From contig CBIHON010000008.1 of the NCBI GenBank assembly GCA_966211965.1, forward strand, positions 62,001 to 126,000: a DNA stretch of 64,000 nt, given 5' to 3'. Of the stretch, positions 26,907 to 36,324 are shown in pieces (position 1 is the stretch's first letter; every line of letters starts with the position of its first letter). This stretch comes from CBIHON01 sp966211965 (GTDB lineage Bacteria > Pseudomonadota > Gammaproteobacteria > Burkholderiales > Burkholderiaceae_D). The notes beneath the pieces were generated by a model. It worked only from the letters and a program-made list of their open reading frames with translations. It did no database searches and was not told the DNA's origin. Both the position numbers and the translations under genes were made by a program.

Positions 26907-27509
26907 ATGACCCTGATCAAAATCATCGAAATCCTGGCCATCCTGGTTGGCGCCTTCTCCGGCTTCATCGAAGCGCGCAGCAAAAAGATGGATGTGGTCG
27001 GCGTGTTCACGGTCGCCTTCATCACGGCTTTCGGCGGCGGCACGCTGCGCGACATCCTTCTCGATAAACGGCCGCTGTTCTGGGTCACCCATCAGGAATA
27101 TGCGATCCTGATTTTTGTACTGGCCTTGATGGCGGTGCCCTTGATCCGTACCTTGCGCAAGATCGTCTCGGAACGTTTGATCGTGGTGGCCGATGCATTG
27201 GGATTGGGCCTGTTTTCCGTGGCCGGCGTGGCCGAAGCGCAAAGTGCCGGCATGCCGATCTTCATCGCCTCGATGATGGGCGTGATCACCGGGATTTTCG
27301 GCGGAATCTTGCGAGACATCGTCTGCAATGAGATACCGATGGTGCTGCGCGACGGACGGCCCTATGCGATTTGCGCTTTCGCCGGCTGCTGGATGTACCT
27401 GCTCTTGCAAAAAACCAGCGTCACGCCGGATTTTGCCCTATGGTCGAGCGCACTGATGATTTGCACGCTGCGCCTGGTAACCTGGGCGCGCGGCGTGCAT
27501 TTGAAATAG
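26907..27509 (+). CDS. TRIC-type channel protein (UPF0126/YadS-like)
   Basis: Inner-membrane protein of 200 residues with seven hydrophobic segments and the repeated pattern of the bacterial TRIC family (trimeric monovalent-cation channels): FITAFGGGTLRDILLDKRPLFWV in the first repeat and MGVITGIFGGILRDIVCNEIPMVL in the second. Each GGG-xxRD-type kink lines the pore in known structures. It follows the Smr gene on the same strand with 53 bases between. The physiological role is unclear; K+ or Na+ leak is the usual proposal. Confidence 0.85.
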   Translation: MTLIKIIEILAILVGAFSGFIEARSKKMDVVGVFTVAFITAFGGGTLRDILLDKRPLFWVTHQEYAILIFVLALMAVPLIRTLRKIVSERLIVVADALGLGLFSVAGVAEAQSAGMPIFIASMMGVITGIFGGILRDIVCNEIPMVLRDGRPYAICAFAGCWMYLLLQKTSVTPDFALWSSALMICTLRLVTWARGVHLK

Positions 27510-27512
27510 GTA

Positions 27513-27535
27513 CGAGCAACGATAACCGTTGCTCG
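27513..27535. terminator. Hairpin between convergent TRIC and PII genes
   Basis: CGAGCAACG and CGTTGCTCG form a perfect nine-base stem around ATAAC. It lies directly after the TRIC stop and before the PII stop on the opposite strand. There is no T run, so it may be a weak or factor-assisted terminator. Confidence 0.5.
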
Positions 27536-27551
27536 CTTCGGGAACCCCTGC

Positions 27552-27890
27552 TTATACCGCGTCCGCCCCTGTCTCGCCGGTACGAATCCGGATCACCTGC
27601 TCGACATCGATCACGAAAATTTTCCCGTCGCCGATTTTCCCGGTGCGCGCTGCCTTGACGATCGCATCGACCGCCTTTTCCGCATCCTTGTCGTCGACCA
27701 CGACTTCGACTTTGACCTTGGGCAGAAAATCCACCACGTACTCGGCGCCGCGATACAGCTCAGTATGGCCTTTTTGCCGCCCGAAGCCTTTTACTTCGGT
27801 GACGGTCAGGCCGGTGACGCCGACTTCCGACAATGCCTCGCGTACTTCGTCCAACTTGAACGGTTTGATTACTGCGGTAATTTGCTTCAT
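27552..27890 (-). CDS. glnB: Nitrogen regulatory protein PII
   Basis: Trimeric PII signal protein of 112 residues that reports 2-oxoglutarate and ADP/ATP to GlnE/NtrB or AmtB. It begins MKQITAVIKPFKLDEVREAL, has the T-loop GRQKGHTELYRGAEYVVDFLPK with the uridylylation Tyr51 in its usual place, and ends IRIRTGETGADAV. GlnB and GlnK cannot be separated from this sequence with certainty; the location after nadE and without amtB favours GlnB. It probably forms a unit with nadE, 61 bases upstream. Confidence 0.93.
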   Translation of the reverse strand: MKQITAVIKPFKLDEVREALSEVGVTGLTVTEVKGFGRQKGHTELYRGAEYVVDFLPKVKVEVVVDDKDAEKAVDAIVKAARTGKIGDGKIFVIDVEQVIRIRTGETGADAV

Positions 27891-27951
27891 AAAAACTCCT
27901 CCTAATTATGTCCTCACAGGGGCAAGCCCGAGCATACCTACATACAGCTGA

Positions 27952-29565
27952 TTACTCACGAAATTTTGACGTGATCGGATAGCGCCAATCCCGCCCGAAC
28001 GCGCGATGCGTGACGCGAATCCCGACCGGTGCCTGGCGCCGCTTGTATTCGTTGATCTTGATCAGGCGCGTGACACGCTCCACATCTTCCTTGCGGAAGC
28101 CGGTTGCCAGTATCTCGTCGATGCTCTTGTTTTCTTCCATATACATCTGCATGATCGCATCGAGCACCTCGTATGGCGGCAGCGAATCCTGATCGGTTTG
28201 ATCCGGCCGCAATTCGGCCGACGGCGCGCGGGTCAGGATGCGTTCGGGAATGATGTCGGTAAGCGAATTACGGTAGGCGCAAAGACGATAGACCAGGGTC
28301 TTGGCGATGTCCTTGAGCACGGCGAAACCGCCTGCCATGTCGCCGTACAAGGTGCAGTAGCCGACCGCCATCTCGCTCTTGTTGCCGGTGGTCAGGACGA
28401 TGGCGCCGTGCTTGTTGGACAACGCCATCAGGATGGTGCCGCGGATGCGGGCCTGGATATTTTCTTCGGTGGCATCCTCGGTCAAGCCCTTGAATTCCTT
28501 GGCCAGCGTATGGCGGAATGCGGCGAAACATTCGTTGATCGATATTTCGTCATAGCGCACGCCGACCCGCTTGACCATTTCGCGCGAGTCGACCCAGGAA
28601 ATTTCCGCCGTGTACGGTGAAGGCATCATCACGCAGCGCACCCTGTCAGGCCCCAGCGCATCGACCGCAACCGCCAGCGTCAGGGCGGAATCGACTCCGC
28701 CCGACAGGCCGAGCAGCACGCTCGGGAAACCGTTTTTGCCGATGTAATCGCGCACTCCGAGCACCAGCGCCTTGTACACCTGTGCTTCGACCGTCAGCTC
28801 GGGCGGCAAGGCGCTGCGGCGCGGCCGTGCGCCCTCGAACTCGACGATCTGCATGTCTTCTTCGCAATGCTTGAGTTGCAGGCAGACTTCGCCTTCATCG
28901 TCCATCACGAAAGAATTGCCGTCAAAAATCAATTCGTCCTGGCCGCCGACCAGGTTGGCATATACCAGGCTCAGGCCTTGAGAAGCAACGTTGGCGCGCA
29001 TCGTGTCGTAGCGCAGGTATTGCTTGTTCATGTGGAACGGCGAACCGTTCGGCACCAGCAGCACTTGCGCACCGGCTGCCTGCGCGCGCAGAGGCGCGTG
29101 CTGGAACCAGGTGTCTTCGCAAATATTGATGCCGAACTTGACGCCCTTGACCTCAAATACCAGGGGCTGGATGGAGGACGAAAAATAGCGCTTTTCGTCG
29201 AACACGGTATCGTTCGGCAAGTCGCGCTTGCCGTAGGTGCCAAGCACCTTGCCGTTTACCAGCACCGAGGCGGCGTTGAAGCGCACGCCATCCCGAATCG
29301 CCGGATGCCCGACCACGACGTGCACGTCTTTCAAGGGCGCCAGATCGGCAGCCAGCGCCTCAAGCGCGAGGGCGGTTTTTGCGTAAAATGACTGACGCAG
29401 CAGCAGATCTTCCGGCGGATAACCTACCAGCGACAATTCCGGGGTCAAGACGATATCGGCGCACTGCCCGGCCGCACGCCAGGAAAAATCGACGATCTTT
29501 GCGCGGTTGCCGGCCAAGTCTCCGACGGTACTGTTGATTTGAGCGATGGCGACTTTTACGGTCAT
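27952..29565 (-). CDS. nadE: Glutamine-dependent NAD+ synthetase
   Basis: Final enzyme of NAD synthesis; amidates NaAD using glutamine. The 537 residues contain an N-terminal nitrilase-like glutaminase domain with the triad Glu43 (LTPELSLVGYP), Lys113 (YGKRDLPN) and Cys149 (GINICEDTW), then the synthetase domain with the PP-loop LGLSGGVDSALTL near 290 and TGNKSEMAVGYCTLYGDMAGGF. The start ATG at 29565 overlaps the start region of the divergent FemAB-like gene by two bases. Confidence 0.96.
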   Translation of the reverse strand: MTVKVAIAQINSTVGDLAGNRAKIVDFSWRAAGQCADIVLTPELSLVGYPPEDLLLRQSFYAKTALALEALAADLAPLKDVHVVVGHPAIRDGVRFNAASVLVNGKVLGTYGKRDLPNDTVFDEKRYFSSSIQPLVFEVKGVKFGINICEDTWFQHAPLRAQAAGAQVLLVPNGSPFHMNKQYLRYDTMRANVASQGLSLVYANLVGGQDELIFDGNSFVMDDEGEVCLQLKHCEEDMQIVEFEGARPRRSALPPELTVEAQVYKALVLGVRDYIGKNGFPSVLLGLSGGVDSALTLAVAVDALGPDRVRCVMMPSPYTAEISWVDSREMVKRVGVRYDEISINECFAAFRHTLAKEFKGLTEDATEENIQARIRGTILMALSNKHGAIVLTTGNKSEMAVGYCTLYGDMAGGFAVLKDIAKTLVYRLCAYRNSLTDIIPERILTRAPSAELRPDQTDQDSLPPYEVLDAIMQMYMEENKSIDEILATGFRKEDVERVTRLIKINEYKRRQAPVGIRVTHRAFGRDWRYPITSKFRE

Positions 29566-30754
29566 GGCGATTGAATTGATTTTGTTTCATCAAGGAGTGA
29601 ATCTGAATTATCGCACGCGAATCGTTTCTACCCTGTCGGAAATAGGCCAGTCCGAGTGGGATGCCTTGGTCGGCCTGCAAGCCGACGCCAATCCCTTTCT
29701 TTCCTACGCTTTCCTGAATGCCTTGCATGAGAGCGGCTCCGCCTGCCCGCAATCCGGCTGGGAGCCGCAATACCTGACGCTGTGGGACGGAAAAACCCTG
29801 CAAGCAGCGCTGCCGCTGTATGTGAAAAGCCATTCCTACGGCGAGTATGTATTCGACTGGGCCTGGGCCGATGCCTACCGCAGGCATGGCCTGGACTACT
29901 ATCCCAAACTGCTGTCGGCGATTCCTTTCACCCCGGTCGGCGGCAGCCGTCTGCTGGCGCGCGACAGTGCAGCGATGGCGGCCCTGATTGACGCCTTAAC
30001 AGCGCTGCAGCAGCAAAGCGGTGTCTCGTCGACGCACATCCTGTATCCGCCTGAAGCGCAGGCGACAGCATTGAAGATAGCCGGCTTCATGCTGCGCACC
30101 GGTGTGCAGTTTCATTGGGTGAATGATGGTTACAAAAACTTCGAAGATTTCCTGTCAACCCTGGAGCGAAAAAAGCGAAAAAATATCCGCGCCGAGCGCC
30201 GCAAGGTGCAGGAAGCCGGCATCCGCTTCCGCCATATTCTGGGCAAACAGGCGAGTCCGGCCGACTGGCGCTTCTTCAAGCGCTGCTATGACAACACCTA
30301 TGCCGAACACCATTCCACTCCCTACCTGAACCTGGATTTCTTCCTGCGCATCGGCGCGACCATGCCGCAGCACATCCTTCTTATCGTGGCCGAAAGCGAT
30401 GGCAAACCCATTGCTTCTTCCCTGCTGATTCACACTGACAAAACCCTGTACGGCCGCTATTGGGGCGCGCTCGCGGAAGTACCTTGCCTGCATTTCGAAA
30501 CGGCGTATTATCAAGCCTTGGAATTCTGTATTGCACGCCGCATACAATGCTTTGAAGGCGGTGCGCAGGGGGAACATAAGATGGCGCGCGGTTTCTTGCC
30601 GCAAAAGACTTGGTCAGCGCATTGGCTGGCTCATCCAGCCTTTTCCGATGCCATCGAGCGCTTCCTGGAGCAGGAATGCGACGGCATCGAGTCCTACATC
30701 GACGAACTGAACGAACGTACGCCATTCAGGAGCATTCAAACCTCAATTATTTAA
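29564..30754 (+). CDS. FemAB-like / GNAT-fold protein (PF04339 type)
   Basis: Protein of about 396 residues with the FemAB-like acyltransferase pattern: WDALVGLQADANPFLSYAFLNALHESGSA, PLYVKSHSYGEYVFDWAWADAYRRHGLDYYPKLLSAIPFTPV, FEDFLSTLERKKRKNIRAERR and the near-C-terminal CFEGGAQGEHKMARGFLPQKTWSAHW. Family members resemble enzymes that transfer aminoacyl groups in peptidoglycan, but this branch is uncharacterised. The start could also be GTG 29597, just after AAGGA; ATG 29564 overlaps the divergent nadE start. The downstream gene is a Ser/Thr kinase. Confidence 0.85.
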   Translation: MAIELILFHQGVNLNYRTRIVSTLSEIGQSEWDALVGLQADANPFLSYAFLNALHESGSACPQSGWEPQYLTLWDGKTLQAALPLYVKSHSYGEYVFDWAWADAYRRHGLDYYPKLLSAIPFTPVGGSRLLARDSAAMAALIDALTALQQQSGVSSTHILYPPEAQATALKIAGFMLRTGVQFHWVNDGYKNFEDFLSTLERKKRKNIRAERRKVQEAGIRFRHILGKQASPADWRFFKRCYDNTYAEHHSTPYLNLDFFLRIGATMPQHILLIVAESDGKPIASSLLIHTDKTLYGRYWGALAEVPCLHFETAYYQALEFCIARRIQCFEGGAQGEHKMARGFLPQKTWSAHWLAHPAFSDAIERFLEQECDGIESYIDELNERTPFRSIQTSII

Positions 30755-30811
30755 CACATATGCAGGGTAAACCCTTGTAAGTTGCAATGCGACAAGGCAT
30801 TCTCTTGAACC

Positions 30812-31852
30812 ATGAGCTCCGACGCCGCCCCAAATACCAAGCCCGAGATAAACCGGGTCGGCCGTTTCCATGTCACGCGCGAACTGGGACGCGGATCGAT
30901 CGGTACGGTATATCTGGCGCATGATCCGGTGATCGACAGGCCGGTAGCCATCAAGACCTTCAGCGCCCGGCTGACGCCGATGGAAAAGCGTCAGTACGAA
31001 CAGCAGTTCATCAATGAAGCACGCGCCGCCGGCCGTCTTTCGCATCCCAACATCGTGACGATTTACGACGCCTCCAGCGAGGGCGGCACGACCTATATCG
31101 CCATGGAATACCTGCAGGGCCGCGAACTGAACAAGATGCTGGATAAGTCGCACCGTTTTTCCCCTGACGACGTGGCCTCGATCATCTGGAAAGTCGCCGA
31201 TGCGCTGGAATATGCGCACTGCAATGGTGTGATCCACCGCGACATCAAGCCGGCCAATATTTTCATGGTTGGAATCAACCAGCCCAAGGTTGTCGATTTC
31301 GGCATTGCACGCTCGCCCAACCGGGTTTCGCAAGAGCCGGAAAATGAAATGGCTTACACGCTGTTCCGGAATAATCTGCTCGGCACGCCGAATTACATGT
31401 CGCCCGAACAAGCCATGGGAAAACCCGTGGATGTCCGGACCGACATCTATTCGCTAGGCGCTGTGATGTATGAAATGCTGACCGGCCGCAAGCCTTTCCA
31501 GACCACTTCCCCCGACGAGTTGCTGCAGGCAATCGCCCACAAGGCCCCGGCCTCGCCGCATGAGCTCGATCCTCAGATACCGCCGGTACTGTCGAAGATC
31601 GCGATGAAAGCGATGAGCAAGCGCCCGGACAAGCGCTATCAAAGCGCCGATGAGATGGCATTGGAAATCAAACGCTATCTGGCCCATGAAAGGCGAGCGC
31701 GGCGTCATGGGCAACAGTCCAAGCCAGAGCCGAAGCCGCAACTCAACACGGCGGCATCTGAGGGCAGAAGCATGCAGCGCGTGTTTTTGCTGGCAGGCAC
31801 GACGATCGCCATCGGCCTGGCAGCGGCAGCTTATACGATTTGGTTACGTTGA
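30812..31852 (+). CDS. Ser/Thr protein kinase with C-terminal anchor
   Basis: Hanks-type (eukaryotic-like) kinase, 346 residues. Visible motifs are the Gly-rich loop RELGRGSIGTVYLA, Lys in VAIKTF, the catalytic loop HRDIKPANI near residue 142, DFG in VVDFGIAR near 160, and GTPNYMSPEQ before the C-lobe. An extra stretch between DFG and GTPNY (NRVSQEPENEMAYTLFRNN) lengthens the activation loop. A linker rich in Arg and Gln leads to one C-terminal membrane helix (RVFLLAGTTIAIGLAAAAYTIWL), with no extracytoplasmic sensor domain. It converges with the HDOD-GAF gene. Substrates are unknown. Confidence 0.92.
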   Translation: MSSDAAPNTKPEINRVGRFHVTRELGRGSIGTVYLAHDPVIDRPVAIKTFSARLTPMEKRQYEQQFINEARAAGRLSHPNIVTIYDASSEGGTTYIAMEYLQGRELNKMLDKSHRFSPDDVASIIWKVADALEYAHCNGVIHRDIKPANIFMVGINQPKVVDFGIARSPNRVSQEPENEMAYTLFRNNLLGTPNYMSPEQAMGKPVDVRTDIYSLGAVMYEMLTGRKPFQTTSPDELLQAIAHKAPASPHELDPQIPPVLSKIAMKAMSKRPDKRYQSADEMALEIKRYLAHERRARRHGQQSKPEPKPQLNTAASEGRSMQRVFLLAGTTIAIGLAAAAYTIWLR

Positions 31853-31889
31853 TGACCGTCTGATTTCCTAACTGATTGCTGCGTGCGCC

Positions 31890-33518
31890 CTAACGCGAAT
31901 TCAAGGCCGCCAGCACTTGCCCCTTCAACGTCTTGATAAGAGCCGTTTCATCCGGCGGCACACCCTCCGCCGCAATCTGTGCACGATCGGCATAAAACAG
32001 GCCGAAGGGTTTCTTTTGCACCACCAGCGGCAGCACAATGAAGCTGCGCGTATCCGGCAGCAAGGCACGATGCCAAGCCGGAATCAAATCGCGAATCTTG
32101 GGACTGGTGGCGTCGGAAATGAGCAAATCGGCATCGTTCTCCATTGCCAGGTGAAACAAATCGCGGGCCGAAGCCGCCGGAAAAACAAAGCCGGCCTGGC
32201 GCGCGGCGTCGCTTTCCCCGAGCGACATGCGGGCGCGGAATTGATTGGTTTTAATGTCTTTCAAGCAGACAGTGGCGAAACGGAAACCCATGCTGCGGTA
32301 GAGCGTTTCCAGCGCCAGCATGATCAAGTCGTTCACTTTACAGCGACCCGATGCGATCATCTCCGTCACATCCTGCACACCGGACAGCAGCAGCTCGCGT
32401 GCGTTGAGCGGCTTGCCGCTGGCATGACGGGCATCGATTTGCGGCGTGCCGGGTTCCGGGGAGGCAAGCAGCAGTTCGCTGGGCAACCCTTGTTCGGCAG
32501 CCGAATCGGTATCCTCGCTCTCCTCGGCGGCTTCCTCCTCTGCATCCGCCAGTTGCGCCAGCGACGGATCCGGCATCAGCGCGATGGCGTTTTCGGCGAT
32601 TGCTCGGGTTTCTTGCGCAACCGTGGTGAACAGTTGACTGAGCTTTTCTCTATCCAGGTTCAATGCGGCGCCAAAGCGCGTCAGCAGTGCCCGGCTGGCG
32701 GCCGTCTCTTCCTGGTCATGCATATGCGGGATCAGCGACGCAGCGGCCGTGCTGAAAGCAGCGACCTGCTGCATCCATTCCTGCCGGGTTTTCGGCGGTT
32801 TTAAGACGCCTTGCGGCAAAGGCTGCAGCGCCAGCACGATCGTGTCCGGAATGCCCCATTCCTGCAGCACGGAGTCCGCCAGCAAATCGAAACTGCAGCC
32901 TAATACCTGGATCGACGCCTGGGTCGGCGTGTGGGTGCCGCTCTCGATCAGCGTTGCGATTTCGCGGTAGGTCGCATGATCATGCGCTGCCACCAGCAAA
33001 CGCCCCATGTTTTTGAACAAGGCGGCCACCGCCGCTTCTTCCGCATCCTTGAAATAACTGCGGCGCGCCATTTCGCGTCCGATGATGCTGGCCGACAGCG
33101 CATGCGCCAATTCCGCACGCACCGACTTGGCGCGCTTGCCGGACATGCCTTCCACCAGCAGGATGGACAAGGCAGCGGTTTTGATGGTATCGAAGCCAAG
33201 CAAAAAAATCGCCCTGGAAATCGTAGTAACCGGGCTGCCGCCGGAAGCTGTGCGGTAAACCACGGTATTCGACAAGCGCAGAATCTTTTGCGTCAAGGCC
33301 ACATCCGACAGGATGAAGTGAGCCAAATGACGTACCGCTTCATCGTTCGACGAGGCGACCTGCACCACGCGTGCGATCGAAGTTCCCAGTGCCGGCAACC
33401 CTTCTTCATTGCTGATTTTTTGCAGCAGGCGATCGCGCGCCGAATATGCATCATTTTCTTCGGTCGGGATGTAGAAGGAAACATCCGGCATCAAAGGTCC
33501 GCTGGTATTGGCTGCCAC
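31890..33518 (-). CDS. HDOD-GAF signalling protein
   Basis: Cytoplasmic protein of 542 residues. The HDOD domain (about 28-225) has LPALGTSIARVVQVASSNDEAVRHLAHFILSDVALTQKILRLSN and AALFKNMGRLLVAAH; HDOD is related to HD phosphohydrolases but usually lacks activity and serves as a signalling scaffold. A charged acidic linker (EEEAAEESEDTDSAAEQ) follows, then a GAF domain at about 370-540 (LETLYRSMGFRFATVCLKD, RSFIVLPLVVQKKPFGLFYADR). The adjacent convergent Ser/Thr kinase may belong to the same pathway; that is an inference from position. Confidence 0.87.
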   Translation of the reverse strand: MAANTSGPLMPDVSFYIPTEENDAYSARDRLLQKISNEEGLPALGTSIARVVQVASSNDEAVRHLAHFILSDVALTQKILRLSNTVVYRTASGGSPVTTISRAIFLLGFDTIKTAALSILLVEGMSGKRAKSVRAELAHALSASIIGREMARRSYFKDAEEAAVAALFKNMGRLLVAAHDHATYREIATLIESGTHTPTQASIQVLGCSFDLLADSVLQEWGIPDTIVLALQPLPQGVLKPPKTRQEWMQQVAAFSTAAASLIPHMHDQEETAASRALLTRFGAALNLDREKLSQLFTTVAQETRAIAENAIALMPDPSLAQLADAEEEAAEESEDTDSAAEQGLPSELLLASPEPGTPQIDARHASGKPLNARELLLSGVQDVTEMIASGRCKVNDLIMLALETLYRSMGFRFATVCLKDIKTNQFRARMSLGESDAARQAGFVFPAASARDLFHLAMENDADLLISDATSPKIRDLIPAWHRALLPDTRSFIVLPLVVQKKPFGLFYADRAQIAAEGVPPDETALIKTLKGQVLAALNSR

Positions 33519-33623
33519 GTCTCGACACTCCCCGGTTTGCGAATGATCTCTTATGTTGGATGATGACGCATACTGCTTGAATTGTCGACCAATCCGAATT
33601 CTGTGTACATGAATCGTTGCAGA

Positions 33624-34517
33624 TCATTTACCGTCCTGCAAGCCATCCTCGACGGCATCCAGGAACAAGCGAACCTTGGGCAACAAATAGCGGTTCGGCA
33701 GGTAAATCCCATATAGCCACTTATGCGACAGCGCCTCGTGGCCCGGCAATAATTTCACCAGTTTCTGTTCCGTCAGATCCTGCGCAATCATCAGGTTCGG
33801 CAGCAAGGCGATGCCCATCCCGCGCAAGGTGCATTGACGCAGCCATTCGCTATTGGTGCACCGCACGCGCGGCGCAATCAAGACCTCGTGGCGGCGGCCT
33901 TTTGCCTCGAACAGCCAGATGTCGCGCGGCGAAATCGTAGTGCTCAGCAGGCAATCCAAATTCTTCAAATCGGCCAAATCCTTCGGCTTGCGGCGCTTGG
34001 CGAAATAATCCGGACTGCCGACCAGGCTCCAGCCGATCTTCGCGAGACGGCGCGCATACACATTTTGCGGCGGCTCTTCCACCACACGCAGCGCAATGTC
34101 GATCGACTCTTCCGCCAGGTCAAAAAACCGGTCAGTCAGGGAAATGTCCAACTGAATGTCCGGATACTGCATCATGAAAGACTGCGCCACCGTCACCAGC
34201 CGCGCGTTCGCCAGATTGGCTGGCGCGGTAATGCGCAATATTCCTTGCGGCGAATTCTGACGGCGCAAGACTTCCTGCTCGGCTTCCGCCACATCGGCCA
34301 AAATCGCCTTGCAGCGCAGATGAAAAATCGCGCCCGCCTCGGTCAAGCTGATACTGCGCGTAGTACGCTGCAGCAGGCGCGTGCGCAACTCTTTTTCCAG
34401 CGCGCTGACTTGCTTGCTGACATGCGAATTCGATACCCCCAGTCGCACCGCAGCCATCGAAAAGCTCAGCGTATCGGCCACTGCGGCGAAAATCGCGAGT
34501 CTCTGGATATCGACCAT
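33624..34517 (-). CDS. LysR-family transcriptional regulator
   Basis: LTTR of 297 residues. The N-terminal helix-turn-helix is at about 1-60 (MVDIQRLAIFAAVADTLSFSMAAVRLGVSNSHVSKQVSALEKELRTRLLQRTTR), followed by the substrate-binding domain. It belongs to the DNA-binding group similar to AaeR/DsdC-like regulators with the ILRITAPANLANA segment. It is divergent from an EamA exporter, its most likely target, with palindromic sequence in between. Confidence 0.92.
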   Translation of the reverse strand: MVDIQRLAIFAAVADTLSFSMAAVRLGVSNSHVSKQVSALEKELRTRLLQRTTRSISLTEAGAIFHLRCKAILADVAEAEQEVLRRQNSPQGILRITAPANLANARLVTVAQSFMMQYPDIQLDISLTDRFFDLAEESIDIALRVVEEPPQNVYARRLAKIGWSLVGSPDYFAKRRKPKDLADLKNLDCLLSTTISPRDIWLFEAKGRRHEVLIAPRVRCTNSEWLRQCTLRGMGIALLPNLMIAQDLTEQKLVKLLPGHEALSHKWLYGIYLPNRYLLPKVRLFLDAVEDGLQDGK

Positions 34518-34560
34518 TTATTCCATATGGAAACAATAATTTTCCATAGGCTACTTTAAT
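34518..34560. promoter_or_regulatory. Palindromes in the LysR-EamA divergent promoter
   Basis: TTCCATATGGAA is a perfect 12-base palindrome at about 34523-34534, and TGGAAACAATAATTTTCCA at about 34530-34548 is a second, overlapping imperfect one. Overlapping dyads beside a divergent LysR gene are typical LTTR sites. The assignment is inferred. Confidence 0.5.
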
Positions 34561-34613
34561 AATCGTATAGAAACAATAGAATCGTTTTCCTCGACTCACC
34601 TCTGCCATCCGCC

Positions 34614-35495
34614 ATGAAACCGTCCGATATCCTGATCGCCATTCTTGTCGTCGTCATCTGGGGCTTCAACTTCGTTGTCATCAAGATCGGCTTGCAAGGC
34701 TTGCCGCCTATTTTGTTTACGGCACTGCGTTTCATTTTTGCAGCCCTGCCGATGGTGTTTTTCATCAAACGGCCAAACGTGCCATGGAAACTGCTGGCTG
34801 GATACGGAATGTTCCAATTCGCACTGCAATTCACGTTGCTGTTCTCCGGGATGAAACTCGGTTTTCCGCCGGGCCTGGCATCGCTGGTGATCCAGCTCCA
34901 GGCTTTTTTCACGATCGGATTGGCGGTACTGGTCTTGGGCGAGCGTCCGCTGGCCACGCAACTGGCCGGTGCGCTGATTGCATTCTCCGGCATGGGCCTG
35001 GTTGCATCGCAACTGGAAGCCCAGGCGACGGTAATCGGCTTCGCCATGGTGGTGTCCGCCGGCTTTTGCTGGGCTATCGCCAATATCTTCACCAAAAAAA
35101 TCGGCAAGGCCAATCCGCTGGCACTGGTGGTGTGGGGTTCGCTGCTGGCAGCGCCGCCGCTGGTGCTGGCCTCTGTGCTGATCGAAGGCCCTGCCGCCTG
35201 GGTAGCCGCCGCCGCGCACCTGAACTGGACTTCGGCCGGTGCCGTGTTGTTCCAGTCCTATCCGAATACGCTGATCGGATTCGGCATCTGGTCCATGCTG
35301 ATGCGTAAATATCCGACCGCCACCATTGCGCCTTACACGCTGCTGGTGCCGGTAACCGGCATGCTGAGTTCAGCGCTGGTACTGGGTGAACCGCTGCAAT
35401 GGTGGAAGATCGCAGCCGGCATGCTGGTGCTGGGCGGGCTGGCGCTGAACCAGTTTGGCGCGCGCTTCTTTCCGAGAACGGCAACAGCGAAATGA
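34614..35495 (+). CDS. EamA/DMT transporter (O-acetylserine/cysteine exporter-like)
   Basis: Inner-membrane exporter of 293 residues with ten helices. It begins MKPSDILIAILVVVIWGFNFVVIKIGLQGLPPILFTALRF, which recalls the EamA (YdeD) subgroup known for O-acetylserine and cysteine export. Two EamA repeats are visible. It is divergent from a LysR regulator. Substrate is inferred from family resemblance only. Confidence 0.87.
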   Translation: MKPSDILIAILVVVIWGFNFVVIKIGLQGLPPILFTALRFIFAALPMVFFIKRPNVPWKLLAGYGMFQFALQFTLLFSGMKLGFPPGLASLVIQLQAFFTIGLAVLVLGERPLATQLAGALIAFSGMGLVASQLEAQATVIGFAMVVSAGFCWAIANIFTKKIGKANPLALVVWGSLLAAPPLVLASVLIEGPAAWVAAAAHLNWTSAGAVLFQSYPNTLIGFGIWSMLMRKYPTATIAPYTLLVPVTGMLSSALVLGEPLQWWKIAAGMLVLGGLALNQFGARFFPRTATAK

Positions 35496-35578
35496 AGGCC
35501 CTGAATCCGCCCCGTCCGTAACAAGCGCCGTCAGAAAACGGCCATAAGCGCGGCACTGCCCCCATGCAAAAAAACAAG

Positions 35579-35606
35579 AAAAAAGCGCACCGAAGTGCGC
35601 TTTTTT
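35579..35606. terminator. Bidirectional rho-independent terminator
   Basis: AAAAAAGCGCAC-CGAA-GTGCGCTTTTTT: a perfect stem with a CGAA tetraloop and U runs on either strand. It separates the convergent EamA and ppa genes. Confidence 0.93.
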
Positions 35607-35619
35607 ATGAACGAGTGAA

Positions 35620-36168
35620 TCAGAAACCCGGCTTGCTGGCAGCCTTTTTATATGCCTCGACGCTCGACATGATTTCCGCTTTCGCCTCTTCCGGTCCGAA
35701 CCAGCCCTCGATCTTGACCCACTTGCCTTTTTCCAGGTCCTTGTAGTGTTCGAAAAAGTGCTGGATCTGCTTCAAACGCAGCTCGTTCATGTCTTCCGGC
35801 TTTTGCCAGTGGGTGTAGATAGGCAGGATCTTGTCGACCGGGACCGCCAGCACTTTGGCATCGCCGCCGGCTTCGTCGGTCATCTTCAGGACACCGATCG
35901 GGCGGCAACGCACCACGACGCCGGGGAACAACGGGAATGGCGTAACCACCAGCACATCGACCGGATCGCCATCGGCTGAAATCGTATGCGGAATATAGCC
36001 GTAGTTGCACGGATAATGCATCGCCGTGCCCATGAAGCGATCGACGAAAATCGCACCGGATTCTTTATCAACTTCGTATTTGATCGGATCGGCATTCATC
36101 GGAATCTCGATGATGACGTTGAAATCGTTTGGCAGATCGCGGCCGGAAGGAACTAGATTCAGACTCAT
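35620..36168 (-). CDS. ppa: Inorganic pyrophosphatase
   Basis: Family I soluble pyrophosphatase of 182 residues. It hydrolyses PPi and drives biosynthesis. It shows the metal-binding signature DGDPVDVLVVTPFPLF, the N-terminal IPMNADPIKYEVDKESGAIFVDRFM and EAGGDAKVLAVPVDK. The gene is single, with a strong bidirectional terminator just downstream. Confidence 0.96.
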   Translation of the reverse strand: MSLNLVPSGRDLPNDFNVIIEIPMNADPIKYEVDKESGAIFVDRFMGTAMHYPCNYGYIPHTISADGDPVDVLVVTPFPLFPGVVVRCRPIGVLKMTDEAGGDAKVLAVPVDKILPIYTHWQKPEDMNELRLKQIQHFFEHYKDLEKGKWVKIEGWFGPEEAKAEIMSSVEAYKKAASKPGF

Positions 36169-36324
36169 GGGACTCTTTCAAAAGTAATGAAAATCTTGCA
36201 AACCGCAAATTATAACGGCTTTCAAAACCAGCTTGTGCGCCGCAGCAGGCATGCAGGAGGAGCGGGCGCAAGAAGGGCAGTTTTTTTGCCTGCCCTGCTG
36301 TGCCGGCCTTGCTGCCGCGTCAAG

